Shown: one piece after another, positions 33,402-45,966 of the stretch
How the letters are laid out: each line of letters opens with the position of its first letter
How positions within the stretch are numbered: the stretch's first letter is position 1
Origin: Yamagishiella unicocca
Taxonomy: Eukaryota > Chlorophyta > Chlorophyceae > Chlamydomonadales > Volvocaceae
Assembly: GCA_003116995.1 (NCBI GenBank)
Contig: BDSL01000009.1
Location: 1,745,179 to 1,809,178 of the forward strand
Direction: 5' to 3'
DNA length: 64,000 nucleotides
Made by a program: the position numbers and the translations under genes
The notes under the pieces: generated by a model
Databases searched by the model: none
The model's input: the letters and a program-made list of their open reading frames with translations, nothing else
Told to the model about the DNA's origin: nothing

Positions 33402-36400
33402 TCACTGCCCCCGCTGGATCCCCCCCAGTAGCCATACCCGCGCAGCCAGCGCCCCGACCGACACCAGGCAACCACACAGCACCACGCCACAAGCCATGGC
33501 TACTGGATCTGCTGCAGCCCACCTGAGCCATGTCCGGGTATTCAGCATACCCCTTGTCCCAGACACGGCTGCAATAAGGCCGTACCCTCGTTGCGGCCTG
33601 CCTCCCCGCCAGCTTGGCTTGCCAGCGTTACTGCCAGCAAAGCCCTTCCGGCCACCGCCACCAACAGTGCTGCGGCCCCGCTTCTTTGGCATCAGGGGCT
33701 GCAGCGCATCAGCCGGTTGGCCTGACCCACCCCGCCCATGACCCCCTCGCCAGCCGCTGCGGCCATTCCGGCCCCGTCCTCTCCTGGGGCGGCCGTCCGC
33801 GCCTGCACGTTGATGTGTGTCAGCAGCTGGTACATGACTGGGGCCGGGAGCACTGACATGGAGTCGTGTTGTTGCTGACTCTGGCTCAGCAGCCGCTCGA
33901 TCTGCCCCACTGGATCGCACGTCATGTGCCACGGCGCCAGCAGCAGCAGTGGTGGTGCGCGCACCGACTTGAGAGGAGCTGCCTGCCGTCCACCGCACAG
34001 CCCTGTTACCTTGGAATTCCGGGGCGTAAGGATGAGCACCAAGAGGCCGCCGCTCCGCCACCTGCTGCAGCCCCGCCGCATCTTGCTGCCTTTGGTCGGG
34101 CGCCTGTGGAGTGGCACCCGACACCTCCGTAACCAAGCCGTCCTCATCGGTCGCCCATCCTTCATCGTCCTCATCCCCATCCTCATAATCGTCGTCTCCT
34201 CCTCCGCTGATGGTGACATCCCGACCACGCCGCGCTGGGCCTCCACCAGCAACGCCAGCGCATGTGCCGTTCGGTCCATCGCTGATGAGACGGGGACCAG
34301 CTGCCATCGGCTCAAGCTGCGTCTCAGGGTGCACGACGGTGTTTGCCTCGATGTTGGCTGCCACCAACTGGCCACTGGGCTCCGCCGGGTCCCAGCTCTC
34401 CACATCGAGGTCTGGATCCCGATCAGCCAGGATCGCTTCAATCTCACCCTCGCTCAAGCCCGTCAGCTGCTCTATGAAGGACTCCTGCCAATCCACCGGC
34501 ACCTCCCCAACCTCTTGGCTCGAGACCGTCGCCGCTGAGTCCGTCAACCTGGCCAGGGCTCCACGACGGCGGCGCCATGCCGTCCTACCCCCGCCAGTGC
34601 AACTCCATGGCACCTCAGCCGGACAGCTCTCGATTGCCCTTCTGGACCCCTCCTTCGTGCTTTCATGCGCGAACGTCCTTGCACCGCTACTGCTGGCGAC
34701 CGCACTACCCATGCCGGCGCTGGCATCACTACCCGTGCTGCTGGTGCTGTTGGCGCCGGTGCCGTAGCGCACGTCCCGGATCCCGGCTGCAGTACCTTGG
34801 TCACCCTGCCCTGCGGATCCCGCCGATGCCGACTCGCATGTATCCGCAGCATCGCATGTGGTGGCAGCTGAGGGAACTGTTAAGGGCTCTGCCAGTGAAC
34901 ATACGCCACTCCCGCTGCCACTTGCGCCGGACGCCAGCTGCAGCCCCACTGCCAGTGCGTAGAGCCGAGAATCGACGATGCAGCCGCCGTTTCGCTGCCC
35001 AGCCCCGTACACACGCTGCAGCCGTAGAAGGCTGTCCATTAAGCTGTCATACGGCAACAGCTCGCACCGTAACACCTCCCCCGCTTCGGGGGTGGCTCGT
35101 GGCGCCGCGTTCTCCGGGGTATCTGCATCCACCTCCACCAGCGCCAGCTACAAAGGGTGGTGGCGTAATGCAAAATAGGATTAGTAGAAGCTTCCCCTCA
35201 CTTGCAACTGTCGTGATGGGTTGACTCCTCTTGCATGTGGCAGGCAAGATGCAATGCCACCATCACACGCAGCGTGCCGGGGTTCCGGACAGACCACCGT
35301 GTCTGTGTTGCGTGAAGTTGGACAACCAACCAGGCCCCATTCAGCGGCGCCATGGACAAACTCCGCGTCAACGGACTGTACCTTGCAGCAGCTGTTCGTC
35401 ATTCCGGCACTCTCCGCCAGAGACGGCGACACAGCAGTGACCCGACCAGTGAAACCTGCAGAATAGTGGCAAAAGCATAGTGATTGACACGGGATTGAGA
35501 GGCCATTGGGCTGAGACCCAAAGCTTGCAGAGAGGCACATCGACGCCGACATGGAACGGGCTTCTCCTTCTCCACCCATCTGTCCTCATCACGGCAACCC
35601 CTACACCTCCGTGCTCTCATCTCAGGAGTTATCAAAGCCCCTTTGTGACCTGCAATGCAACCTGCAGCTCCTTTGCCGCCATGTTTCAACTTCACTAGTC
35701 CCGTATACACCATCATAACGGTCATGCAGGCCCCGCCCTTTCCATGTGCCCCTTTCCACGGCGCGGCCTCACCCGTCTCCTCCCGCAGCTCCCGTAGCGC
35801 AGTCTCCTCGACGCTCTGCCCCGGCTCCACTAGCCCGGCCGGGAGCTGTGTTGGGGCAAGGGCCCAGCGGGAGTAGATTGTGGGGGTAAGGGAATTCACC
35901 AGTCGGCTAGCTATGTGAGCTGCAGGATGGTTGAAGTGCCGGGGAGGTTTGTGAGGAAAGGCCGTGGACTAGGATGCCGATTAGGAAACCGTTTCGAACC
36001 CACGAAGTGCCGGCGAGGAGAGTGGCACTCAGCGGAACTCACCCCCTTCTGTGGGCAGCGAGTCCGAGGTCCGACCATTACGGCAAGTCACCATTGGTCG
36101 ATGCAACCACCGCACGTGCCGCGCAACCACCCACGTGTCCAGCAAATAGCGCATTTGAAGTACCACAAGGGCCATGACATACGGCACAGGCCCACTCAGC
36201 CCCGGCCCCGGACTTGAACATTACCGGCATAAACGAATGAGCCTGGCCCCGTCCCTCCAGCACACCCAGGTCCGGCAGGCCGCGGCAGGGCTCGACCTGC
36301 AACCCACCCACCTCAATGACAAGGCCGGTTAGAGGCGGCCGGAATTGCACTACAACCGGCACCTGAGGGGGCCTGGTCCGTGAGACGATCTGCGGAGGAA

Positions 36401-38403
36401 AGCGCCGCGGCAAGACAGCGTGGGGCGGGTATGTACTAGGTACGTGTTCGTGAGCTTACCGTTGAGGTACCTGCGCCTGTGCGGTTAGGTTGTGAAATCT
36501 CCGCGGTATGAGGATGCGAGCCCCCTAGACCCGTCTTGCCGCAATGTAGGGCCTCCCCTCGCTTAGTCAGCGTCATGCGGTACTGGGTTATTTGTCCGAT
36601 TTGCTTCCTTCGGTGGCACCTCTTCCCCGCCCCGGCAGGAACATAGGATGCAGCTACGCTATGGTGGCGCTAGGGAACTGAGTGGCGAAGCACCAGAGTG
36701 CATACGCGTCCTTATTTCCCATCAGGTTGGTTTCGATCCCTGCAAACTGGATCCTTAGACCGCACTCAACATCACAGACTGCGCGGCGGACGGTAATGTT
36801 CGCAACTACCGTAGCAATCAATCGGAGCTGAATTCCAACGCACCCTGAAGGATTGCAGTTCCCCGCGACCTAAGCAGACGGAAAGCTTCCCACCCACCGG
36901 CCGGCCCGCTGCAAACCCCCCTTGCCTCGACCCCCCCTCCGGGTTGACGTCAGGCCATAGCTTTCCCATCGACCCAGGTGTCGCGTCGTCGTATGACACT
37001 TACCTTGGCGAGCACAGCGACGCCGTCGCAGTCCACGCCGTCTCCCGCTCGGCTCTGCCGCTCCACAGTCTCCCAGCCAAAGCTCCTGTATGTCCGGCAA
37101 AACGCCCTAGGTATTCACGGTTTGTCGCAGAGCCGTCACACGCTTCCATGTTGCGGGCGGGATCCTAAAATGCCGTTGTGACAAGATGCGCCATGCACGG
37201 GGGGCCATCGGTGTGGTGGGAGGCCTGCGGAGTCCTTGTCTGTCTACCGCACGCAGCGGGTCACGCAGGTGGGACGAGACAGAGACACGGCCTGCTAGGG
37301 AGCGGGGAGTAGTATGTGCCGCACACGGGCGCTGGTGCACACACCTCCCGAGGGAGTCCTCGTACTGATGGGGCGCATGATGCCATGATGTCCGTGCAGT
37401 CGCGCGAGGGCCACGGGAGGCCACAACGGCCACCAGCACAGATGACAGTGTAGGAGCCGCGACAGGCGGTGACGGGCAGCGGATGATGGCCGGGGTCAGG
37501 CGGCAAGGGGGCAAGGGGGGCTGCTGGTCAGGGCCACGGACACGCATGGAACCGGCGTCTACATGACATTTGGCAGTCTAGTAAGCGTGGAGCGGCAGTG
37601 AGGGGGCCTGCTGGGGTCCTGGAGGCGGTGTGTGGCTGGGCGGTCATGGCATCGCAGGAGGCATCCTGAACTTGGCTAGACATGCCACCTGCTGCATGAC
37701 AACAACGCGACAGCCGCAACCGCCGTTCTCGATGTAGGGCCTGCTGCCTCGTACATGACCCCCTGCCGGGGCTCTCCGGCAGCCCGTGCACATCCCCTGC
37801 CACTGCCGGTGGCGGTGCCGTTGATGCAACTTCGCTCTACGCACGATACCCCCGATTCCCCATCGACAGATTGGACTGAAGGAGGCGTCAGATTTGGCCA
37901 GCAGTTACGGGGGCCCTCAGGCATGATGGGTGATTAGTCAGCCACGCGCAGCCGCACAAGCATATTGCCCATGGGTGAAACAGCAGCCCGTGTCCCTCGG
38001 GACGTCCTATCAATCGCGCTGGGCCGGGACAAGCGCCCACCTGTAGCCGGTGTAGGCTGAGCCACTTGAATCCCGCCGGAGTGCAGTCCTGTCGTCCCAG
38101 CACGCGGCATGCGCCCCAGCCAGGAGCCGCCGACGGGCTCGGGTTCGATAAGCTGTCGCCAGCAGGCTGCGTGCCGGCGGTGGGCGCATTTTTGATAGCA
38201 GAGGCATGGATTGACGTTATTTTGGGGCCAGAGGGCGAGGATGGTGCCGGTCGGGGATCGTTTGGCAGCGCTGCAGGTTGCGCATCCGCTACTGCCACGC
38301 GCGCCGAGTCAGGCGATGCTTCACCATGAGGTGGCTCTACATAAGTCACCACAGCCGTCATATGTTGATTCTTTGAGCCAGATTGCATCGTCACAGTCGA
38401 CAA
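33402..38403 (-). CDS. NUDT5-like ADP-sugar pyrophosphatase with long tail and C-terminal membrane helix
   Basis: Seven exons chain in phase: 38403-38041, 37364-37345 (20 nt), 37085-37004, 36389-36312, 35845-35773, 35455-35382, 35147-33402, giving 811 residues. The Nudix fold follows NUDT5/ADP-ribose pyrophosphatases: GFKWLSLHRL, YEDSLGR, WETVERQ, DGVAVLA, VVVQFRPPLTGLVIE, LPAGLVEPGQ, RELREETG (residues 199-206), then AGMTNSCC and DSRLYALAVGLQLA. The family cleaves ADP-ribose and related ADP-sugars to AMP plus a sugar phosphate. The metal-binding REXXEE is intact, but the first Glu of the Nudix box is Gln191. Family members are usually about 200-300 residues. Here nearly 500 more follow: Ser-rich, then an acidic Asp/Glu run, Gly/Arg-rich (PRRGRGRNGR), and a final hydrophobic segment (MACGVVLCGCLVSVGALAA) suggesting a tail anchor. 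The first Met at 38403 is the most upstream in frame; Met6 is possible. Confidence 0.88.
35938..36005 (+). repeat. Family A repeat, head fragment in Nudix intron 4
   Basis: GAGGAAAGGCCGTGGACTAG followed by AGGAAACCGTTTCGAACC matches the left end of the copy at 21.2 kb. It lies on the strand opposite the gene, inside the intron between 36312 and 35845. Confidence 0.65.
37345..37364 (-). other. 20-nt microexon of the Nudix gene
   Basis: On the minus strand a CCCCATCAG acceptor is followed by 20 bases and a GTGTGT donor. The exon enters in phase 0 and leaves in phase 2. It supplies Y-E-D-S-L-G and part of R, exactly the short Tyr-Asp-Gly segment that NUDT5-type proteins have between the KWL strand and the WE motif. 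Without it exons 1 and 3 are out of phase. Confidence 0.75.
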
Positions 38404-39943
38404 GTTGCCTTCATTAAGGTTTGCTCAAGTTTCCGGCGTGGCCTTCCTGGAATAAGTCCCGTGGAAACGCTTCGCAATATCGTATTTCCTCATGAGCCTG
38501 CTGCTGCATAAGGCTTGTCATATTCTGCGGCCGCGAGGTTGTGAAGTACGGTAAGGGATCCTTACATTCCACAATAGTTTGTCGCCCATCATATATTACC
38601 ATTTCTTAACTTTCATATTCTGTTATCAACCCACATACGCAATTACCCTGATGCACGCCGCATTGCTATGCGTCAAGCATCAGCGATGCGTGCCGTCAGA
38701 CAATGCTAGATGTTCATATTGCGAGTGCAGGTGCCGCATTTTTAACCTAGCGTTATATCGTGCTCTCCCCCCGTAGTCCGAGGGCGCGTGCACGGTGTGG
38801 TCAGGGGTGGAGGCCGGGTTTGGAGCCTGTGAAGCGGGTCGAATTGCAAATCTGTTAATGGCACGTCGGCCAGCGTCAGCCGATGCTGTAACCAGGTGCT
38901 AGCTGGACTCGCTGTGCCTCCTGGGAACCGCAACTGTTTTGAGTGCGGTTTGGGTTGCGATGTCGGTAGGGTAGCGAGGAAACCCGTGTGGGGAGGAGCC
39001 TGAAGGAGACACGGTGCCGGTGATTGGTTCGATACCAATCCCTCAATTTTGAAACCATGATGGTTTTAGAGCGGCAAGCGAAGCCTGCGCTTAAGAAGGC
39101 CCAAAGCATGTCCATAACGCGCAAGAGCCGTTATTAAGCTCCACAAGAACCACAGCCTCCCGATCCCGACAAGGGTAGCCCACTCTCCAAACATCCCTCC
39201 TGGCTAGCGCTCTGCCGCCCAGGACAAACCAAATGCCTCGACTGGCTGCCATCGACGCCGCTGAACTATCCACACGTTGCCGCTGTCGGCGCCCCACGCG
39301 ACCAACAGTAACCGCATTTCCTCGTTTGGACGATAGACGCCGAGCTAGAAAATGGCCGTGTTAAACGCCGCTACAAAGAGGCAAACGCCAGGACAGGCGC
39401 GTTTGCTCGCGATGGACGCGTGGATGTGGCATGCACGGGACTGCGCCCGTGCAACGGCGTCCGCTTAGGTCCCGCACCCAAGGGCAAGGGCCCGCACCCA
39501 ATATTGGGTAGTGTGCACATGGCGGCCTAGAAAAACGGTGCACGCCCACCCGCTGCGTACAATGGTGCGATATAGTACAATAATTGCTATGTATTTACGT
39601 AGACCGTAGACGCATGTGCTGCAAACGCCTGGGCTGTCACGGAGTGACAGTCTACCGCCCATGTGCCGACGACGGTCGGCGGGCCCCCTTCAGGGTGGCC
39701 ACCAGCAACTCCCCGTTCGCATCGATACAAAAACCATGCAGGCCCTTTGCCAAAATCGCACGCGCTCAGCGATTGTTTCAGCCGCTGGCGCTGTCGGCCA
39801 GGGGGCATGTATAATCCAATAAGGGGGCGACAAAGCCCGGCTTGGCTTGGGAAGTGACATCATCGCCGCCACGGTGACGGTATCACAACCAGTTACGCTA
39901 CCGATGACCACGGGATGCGGGGGCGCTGTCCCGCTACCGAGGC
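38404..39943. other. Intergenic stretch between the Nudix and GH13 genes
   Basis: It should hold the promoter of the Nudix gene and the 3' UTR of the GH13 gene, both on the minus strand. I found no TGTAA on the minus strand within about 1.3 kb of the GH13 stop. Around 38970 there is a short GAGGAAACCCGTG piece resembling the family A head. A perfect 6-bp hairpin (GATTGG/CCAATC) sits near 39020. No gene is evident. Confidence 0.4.
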
Positions 39944-42900
39944 TCACAGCAGATGCTGGAACACCAGCGTGCACTGCGCTGGCAGGTTGATCCATATTTT
40001 GCCGTCGTAGATGGGCTTGGCCTCGTTGGCGGCCTCCGAACCGGAGTTTCCGCCGAAGTCAACCGCCTGCACCGCAATGACGTGGCGGTTGTGGGTTCAA
40101 ACGTCAATCAACAGGCCTAGACCACGCCTTATCCCAAGTCCTGATGAACCCCGGCGGCACGCGTACGTATCCAGAGTTTCGGGTCGCAGTACCATGAACC
40201 TCAACTCATAACCTCCTATCCCCAGGCCAGTGCAGTACCCGCCGCCGCTACCCAACCCAACTTCTGCCGACCTCCGAGGCCATTTCCCCCAGCGCACCCT
40301 TCCTCTTGAACCCACCTGAGAGCAGAAGACCTCCTCCATCTGTCCGGCCGACTCCCCGACCCACACGCCGTAGTCGCTGCTCTCCCAGAACTTACGGCCT
40401 GCGTTGATGACAGCCACCACGCGCGTCTCTCCGTCCACCACCCTCTCAAATGCCACCACTCCGTTGGCCCGATCCTGGAAGTGGGCAGCGGAAGTGGGGG
40501 GAGGTTGAGCTTGTTCACTGCGGGACGGGAAGCCTGTCCCACCTTGCTCGTCCATACAAAATGAGGCCACGGAGGCCAGCGCCACGACGCCCCACGTTGT
40601 CGCTGAAGAATCAGGGTGGGGGGATCCATCTATCGGCCAACCCTGCGAACGCCCTCCCGCTCACCCCTTCCATCGGCAAATGGAGCTGCTGACGAAAGAG
40701 CTCGTGCTGGTGCCATGAGTTGGCGACGTCATTATGACATCCCAGGGTTGCGGGGATCAAGGGGGTGAGGGGCCTCCCATCCCCTCGCTCACCTCGTGCA
40801 GGATGTTGGCCCAGCCTCGCCGCAGGGCCGGGAAGCGGGCCCTCAGCGCGTTGGCCCCCGCGAAGCAGGCCATGGTGGTGGTGCCCACCTCGTCCTCGGA
40901 CAGGGACCACTGCAGCCGGCGCTCTGGGATGATGTCCCACCATCCCGACTGGGGAAGGGAAGGGTGGCGAGACAGCAGGAGCGTTGGGGAAGGAGAGGGC
41001 GTCGTAGGGGTGAACGGTGGTGGTGATGACAGGGGGTGGAGGGATACAAACGCACATAAGGCAATTTCAGCGAAACAACACACCATACACAACACAGGAG
41101 GTTGGATGCCGCGCCGAACAGAAACCACCCGAAGAGAGGCGCACCTGGGCAAACTCAGTGCCTGCGCGCCGGGGGGCGACGGTAGCCACGATGGTTACGG
41201 TAGGATTACGACGGGAGCGGAGTGGGGGGTTGGAAAGAATCGGAGGGGGAAGGGTGAAAAGCACTGCTGCGGAATGGATAATAGGTGCGGTCGGGCATTG
41301 TGCGCATCGTGGCCGGTTTCAGCAGACAAGCCCAGTCGCAATTGCCACTCAGTCGGAGACGCCCCCCCCAACCCCACCCACCCATAAAGATCATGGGCAG
41401 CCCCGCAGCCACGACGTTGGCAGTGTACCACAGCCGGGCGGATGATCGGGCGTTCCCGTCACCGCGGCCGCCGCCGTACTGGTCAACCTATGTCGTACAG
41501 CATGAAGGGTAGGCACGTGATGGGCGACAAGAGGGTGAGTGATACCGGTAGTAGCCTTTCGCCGGCCCCGCTCAGCAGCCCTCTCCGTCCTTGCCCTGCC
41601 GCCACCGTCGCAGATTGCCTCCCCCCATGGGCCCGCCCGTCATCGGCAAGCTCACCGCGTATCGGTGTTGCCCGCCAATCATCTCGTAGTCCTTGTACCA
41701 GGCGCCACCATTGCGACAGCCGACCTGGGGTGAAAGCAGCGAGGGCGAGGGCAGCAAATCGGCGGGGCGCAGGCAGCTTGGCGGAAAGATCGCGGCAGCG
41801 GCAGGGGGCTCGGAGTCAACTCCAAGGGCTTCACAACCCTCCCTTCCGGTCCGCTAGCGACCTCTCCCTGCTGCCACCCCAAGTCCCCACCCCGCGGCTT
41901 CCTCCATCTCCCACCTGGTCGTGCGATCCCAGCAGGTACTTGATGCACTGCGTGGGCGCCGTGAAGCCGTAGTGCAGCACCATGACGGTCCGCAGCCGGG
42001 GGAGGTCCCAGCCGGCGGCCCAGTCGCCGCCGCCGTGGTGGCCGCGGCCCAGTGCACGGTGCTGCTGGATGATGTCGAAGTAGCCGCTGGGGGGGGGGGA
42101 GGTGGGCACGAAGAGGGGAGAGGGGCCAGAAAGGGGCCGGGGAGCGAGGCGGCGAGGTTGAGGGTGATGAGCTAGCGAGTAGGGATATCAGGCGGCAGTC
42201 CCATCCCGCCGCCATTCATCCGCGCTCTGCAGTCAAGCCACCCGTGCCACCCCCACCCACCGCCACCTCCTGCACCTGGCCTCACCTGTGCACCCACACG
42301 CTGTCGAAGCCCAGGTCGTGCACGCTCTGCGGGTTCTCAGGCGTCACCTCGGCCGTCAGGATGCGGCCCGGGAAGCGCTGGTGAAGGGACCAGGTCATGG
42401 CCTGGGGGGAGAGGCAGGGTTTCGGCAGTGCAGGGTGAGGCAGGGGCGCGAGGGGAGAACGATGCAACCGTAGTCCGTTGGTGCGGGTGGGTGTGATGCG
42501 TGTGCACGGAATACAGGTAGATCACGTGCAGCTGAGGTGCGGCTCTCTCCTTCAGGGGCGCCATCATCCTGCTAGCCTTGATACGGCCCACCAGAAACCC
42601 GGCCGGCACCGCTTCCCCGCTCGCCGCCCTCCGTACTACAAACTCTCCAGTTTCTCCCCCCCGTCTTTTATGACGTGCAAAAGGGTTGTCGGCCGTGGAT
42701 TTGCGGATTCTATTTAAAAAACCCCAAACTCCTCGCGCACCTGGATGGCGTCCCGCGGCAGATCGTTGGCGGAGTCGAAGCGCAGTCCGTCGCAGCGGAA
42801 ATCTGCTAGCCAGGTGGCGCAGGCGGCCTCCGCCATGGATATAATCTGGAGGGGACAGGAGGGGCACGAGGGGGAGGTGGAGAGGTAAGCACGCCTGGTG

Positions 42901-45900
42901 ACTCCGACAGAAAAATGCGGGCACAGGGAAAGGGCAGCGATAATGAAGAGCGGAGGAAGAAGCAAGAAGGCGGCTGGCAGGGTCGCGGGGCATTGCGAAG
43001 ACCGAATATAAGCAGCTGGAGGTTCAGTACCTTCACTCCAGTCGCGTCCGCATCAGCTGGGCCGGCAGATGCCGTACTGCAGTTGCTGCTCAGGCCAAAG
43101 ACGGGGATGCGCAGGTGCGCCAATGCGCGGGTGGCCCCACACACGTCAGCACTACTTAGAGGCGTACACCCAACCCTGCTCCCATCACCATTCAAAAGCA
43201 GGAACCCCGCCCCGTCAGAAAGGCTTCTTGACCGCACGTCACACCAGCCACTGCCTTCAAATCTGCGAGTACGCAATCCATCGCTTTACACAAGGGGCCA
43301 GACGCTGCCGCCATCGCAACGGGGAGCCACACCTCGCGCTTCCAGAAGGCAAAGCCTCGGCCCCACTGCGTGTCATGGCCGCCCTGCGGATTGGCGGGAG
43401 GAGGTGAGGGGCGCCGGGTGGCGTGGCTGCAAGCGACCGGAAAGGATCATGATCTACTTGGACTGCGGCACTGCGGCAACGTGGCGGTGCGCCTTCTTCC
43501 CGCCGCATTGCACATCTTACGTAAGCGGCTGTCCCATGACCCCTCGCCAGCAGCGCCTGCCGCCCTTTCGCCCCTCCCTCTTCCATCACATACACACAAT
43601 TCGTACCTCGTGGTAGATGCCGCCGTTCCAGTCAGGGCCCCAGCCATCGTACTCCCACAGCGAGTTCCCGTCAACCGCTCTGCACCGGGGTGACATGTGG
43701 AGGCGATACGGCGGTTCACTTTGGGACCTAGAATGCCCGCGACTCCTTGGAGCCGACGGGGTTGATGGAGCTTATGCAAATGGAAATAGACAGACTGCTT
43801 GGACGAAGGAAAAGCACGGTCGTGTGGCAAAGTAAAGGAAAGCCGTACATGCCCTTGCATGCATCCACTTCACGGCGCACACGGCGCAATTCCTGCATAT
43901 CCGCACAGCTCCCAATCCAACCCATTCCCCTCCAACCCATTCCCCTCCGCCCCACGCACCCATGGTGCAGCACGATGTCGATGATGACCCCCATCCCCAG
44001 GGAGTGGGCCTTGTCCACAAAGCGGCGCAGGTCGTCGGGGGTGCCGTACCCGCCTGCAGACAACCAGGAATAGCAATTCGCGTCACGACATCGGGAGGGA
44101 GAAGGGCAGAGAGGGCAGCTCGTCAGCCACTGAATCGTAAGGTGATGTTGCTTCGGGGATGCTGGATGAACGGGCCAACGGTAAAACATCACCTTCAAGC
44201 TTTTCCTCACCCGCTCCGCGTCACCCGTGTGCCAGTCCTTTCCCTTTCACCCATCGTACCCTTCACCCTCCACACACAATAATGCTCACCCTCTACACAA
44301 ATTATCGCCGAACCCCAACACGAACATCTGCCTCCCTGCCTCCGCCATGCCCGCCACGACGTAACTGATCCGCATTGCAGCCCTAACGGACCCACACGGC
44401 ACCCCCTTGGCGAGCTGAAGCCCGCGCCGCCTTACGACCCTGAACCCTGGGCTCCCAACCCACCGTGCAGCGCCATGGGCAGTCGCGGGTTGTAGCCCCA
44501 GGCATCCGAGTGCTCGGTGAGGGGCATCAGCTGTACGGAGGTGAAGCCCAGCTTGGCCACGTGCTCCAGCCGTGCGGTGGCGGCGGCCAGGGTACCCTAC
44601 ATTTCGGGTGGCGGCGGCGAAGGGGGGGTGCAGTGTGGGGGGGAGGGGTTTGGTTTACGTGATCTGCTACTTGAAACCCGGCCATAAGCCAGGCTGCGGA
44701 GTTAAGGGTCAGTAACAGCTTCCACCCGCGATGCAAGCAGCGCAATCGAGTAAGCAACAACCAGCAGAACGGGCAATACGGGTCCCCCTCCGCAAACCCT
44801 AGCTGGCGGACCGTTGATCGTGCAGAGCGTCGTACCCACCTCGGCCGTGAACGAGCCCACGTGCATCTCGTAGATGACGTACTCGTCAAACGGCCGCGGC
44901 GCCCAGGCGAACGTGCCATCCTCTTTACGGTCGCTCCAGGGGAAGGCCGCGGGATCGTCGACGAAGCACCAGTCGCTGTCGTAGTCGGCGGAGCGGGTGT
45001 ACGGGTCGCGGCGCGTAAATGTACGATCGTCGTGCGTGCGAATGGAAACACAGTACGCGCTGCCGGCAGGCAGCACGCCCGCCACCAGCTTCGTGGTCCA
45101 ATCGTCATCGATGCGCTGGAGCGGAACCTCAGCTGCCGAGTCCTGCATAGGAGGCGGGGAGGGGTGTAGCGAGAAGATCCGGTTACACGACTTAGGAAAT
45201 GGAGGGCAGAAACTAACTGGTGGCTAGTTTTCGGACACGCGGTTGGGTCCGCATACCGGAAAACGTTTGGTGGGCCGGGGGAGAGGAGGTGAGGCGAAAT
45301 CGCGACGTGAATAGGGAATAGAGCTAGCCGCAAGATGCACAGGAGGAGAGGAGGACACACGTATCTGGTGAAGTGGCGGTGTCTTTCGCGGTGGTTATTG
45401 AGTTCTGTAGCCACGAACCCCTCGCTTTACTAGGGGTAAACCCGGCGTCCCTGTTGGCCCTTTCTTGCCCTTCCGCCGATTATCAAATAATTTAGTCCGC
45501 AACCATTTACAGTATCGCCCCCTCATCCTCCCGCCCTTCCAAACAGCCGCGCTAAGGCAACGGCACTACCGGTGGAGCCCACCGCGCGCCCGGAGCAACC
45601 CAGACCCACCCTGATCAACAACGACACGGACATCGCGTGGGGCGCCCACACTTTGAACGTCACTTCCCCCCCGGGGAGCAGCGTGGCGCCGTGGGGGCAG
45701 TCCGGGAGGGGCGCCGCGGCTGCCATCTGCGGAGACATCGTATATACCAGGGGCGCAGGCGGCGGGGGGCTGCGAGCGGGGATTGGGGGAAAGCGGGGAC
45801 GGGGTTTGAGAGCTGTGGCCTTTGGTTTCGCGAATTGGATTGATGGGATTGGGGGTGTGCAACCGACGGCACACCCCCATGGATATGCAGGCAAGGAGAA

Positions 45901-45966
45901 GAGCGGTGCTTTTGCTTGGGATATGGCGACGCTAGGGACTAGTACTAGGCTGGCGATATTAGCCAA
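39944..45966 (-). CDS. GH13/CBM48 alpha-glucan branching-enzyme-like protein, probably plastid
   Basis: Fifteen exons join in phase into 674 residues: 45966-45610, 45142-44840, 44596-44464, 44053-43960, 43679-43607, 43383-43333, 42845-42741, 42401-42286, 42086-41915, 41724-41656, 41478-41382, 41161-41145, 40948-40793, 40474-40316, 40066-39944. Residues 1-80 (Ala/Ser/Pro-rich, basic, few acids) resemble a transit peptide. A CBM48 domain follows (EVTFKVWAPHAMSV), then a GH13 barrel: IYEMHVGSFTAE, WGYNPRLPMALHGGYGTPDD, region I DIVLHH (290-295), region II GLRFDS with nucleophile Asp361, region III TAEV with acid/base Glu390, region IV GSHDQ with Asp467. The end (VVAVINAGRKFWESSDYGVW, DFGG, YDGKIWINLPAQCTLVFQ) follows the C-terminal beta domain of eukaryotic-type branching enzymes. 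The expected role is forming alpha-1,6 branches in plastid starch. Region I lacks the usual HSH, so another GH13 activity is possible. Confidence 0.92.
41145..41161 (-). other. 17-nt microexon of the GH13 gene
   Basis: On the minus strand, after a CGCGCGCAG acceptor, 17 bases (GCACTGAGTTTGCCCAG) precede a GTGCGC donor. Joined to the preceding G they encode G-T-E-F-A-Q, completing the FMG(x)EF motif that GH13 enzymes carry after the seventh strand. It also repairs the phase: exon 11 ends in phase 1 and exon 13 starts in phase 0. Confidence 0.85.
42683..42720 (+). repeat. Family B terminus in a GH13 intron
   Basis: TTGTCGGCCGTGGATTTGCG followed by GATTCTATTT matches the terminus of the long family B copy near 26290-26320. 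It abuts exon 7, 20 bases from its donor at 42740. Confidence 0.65.
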
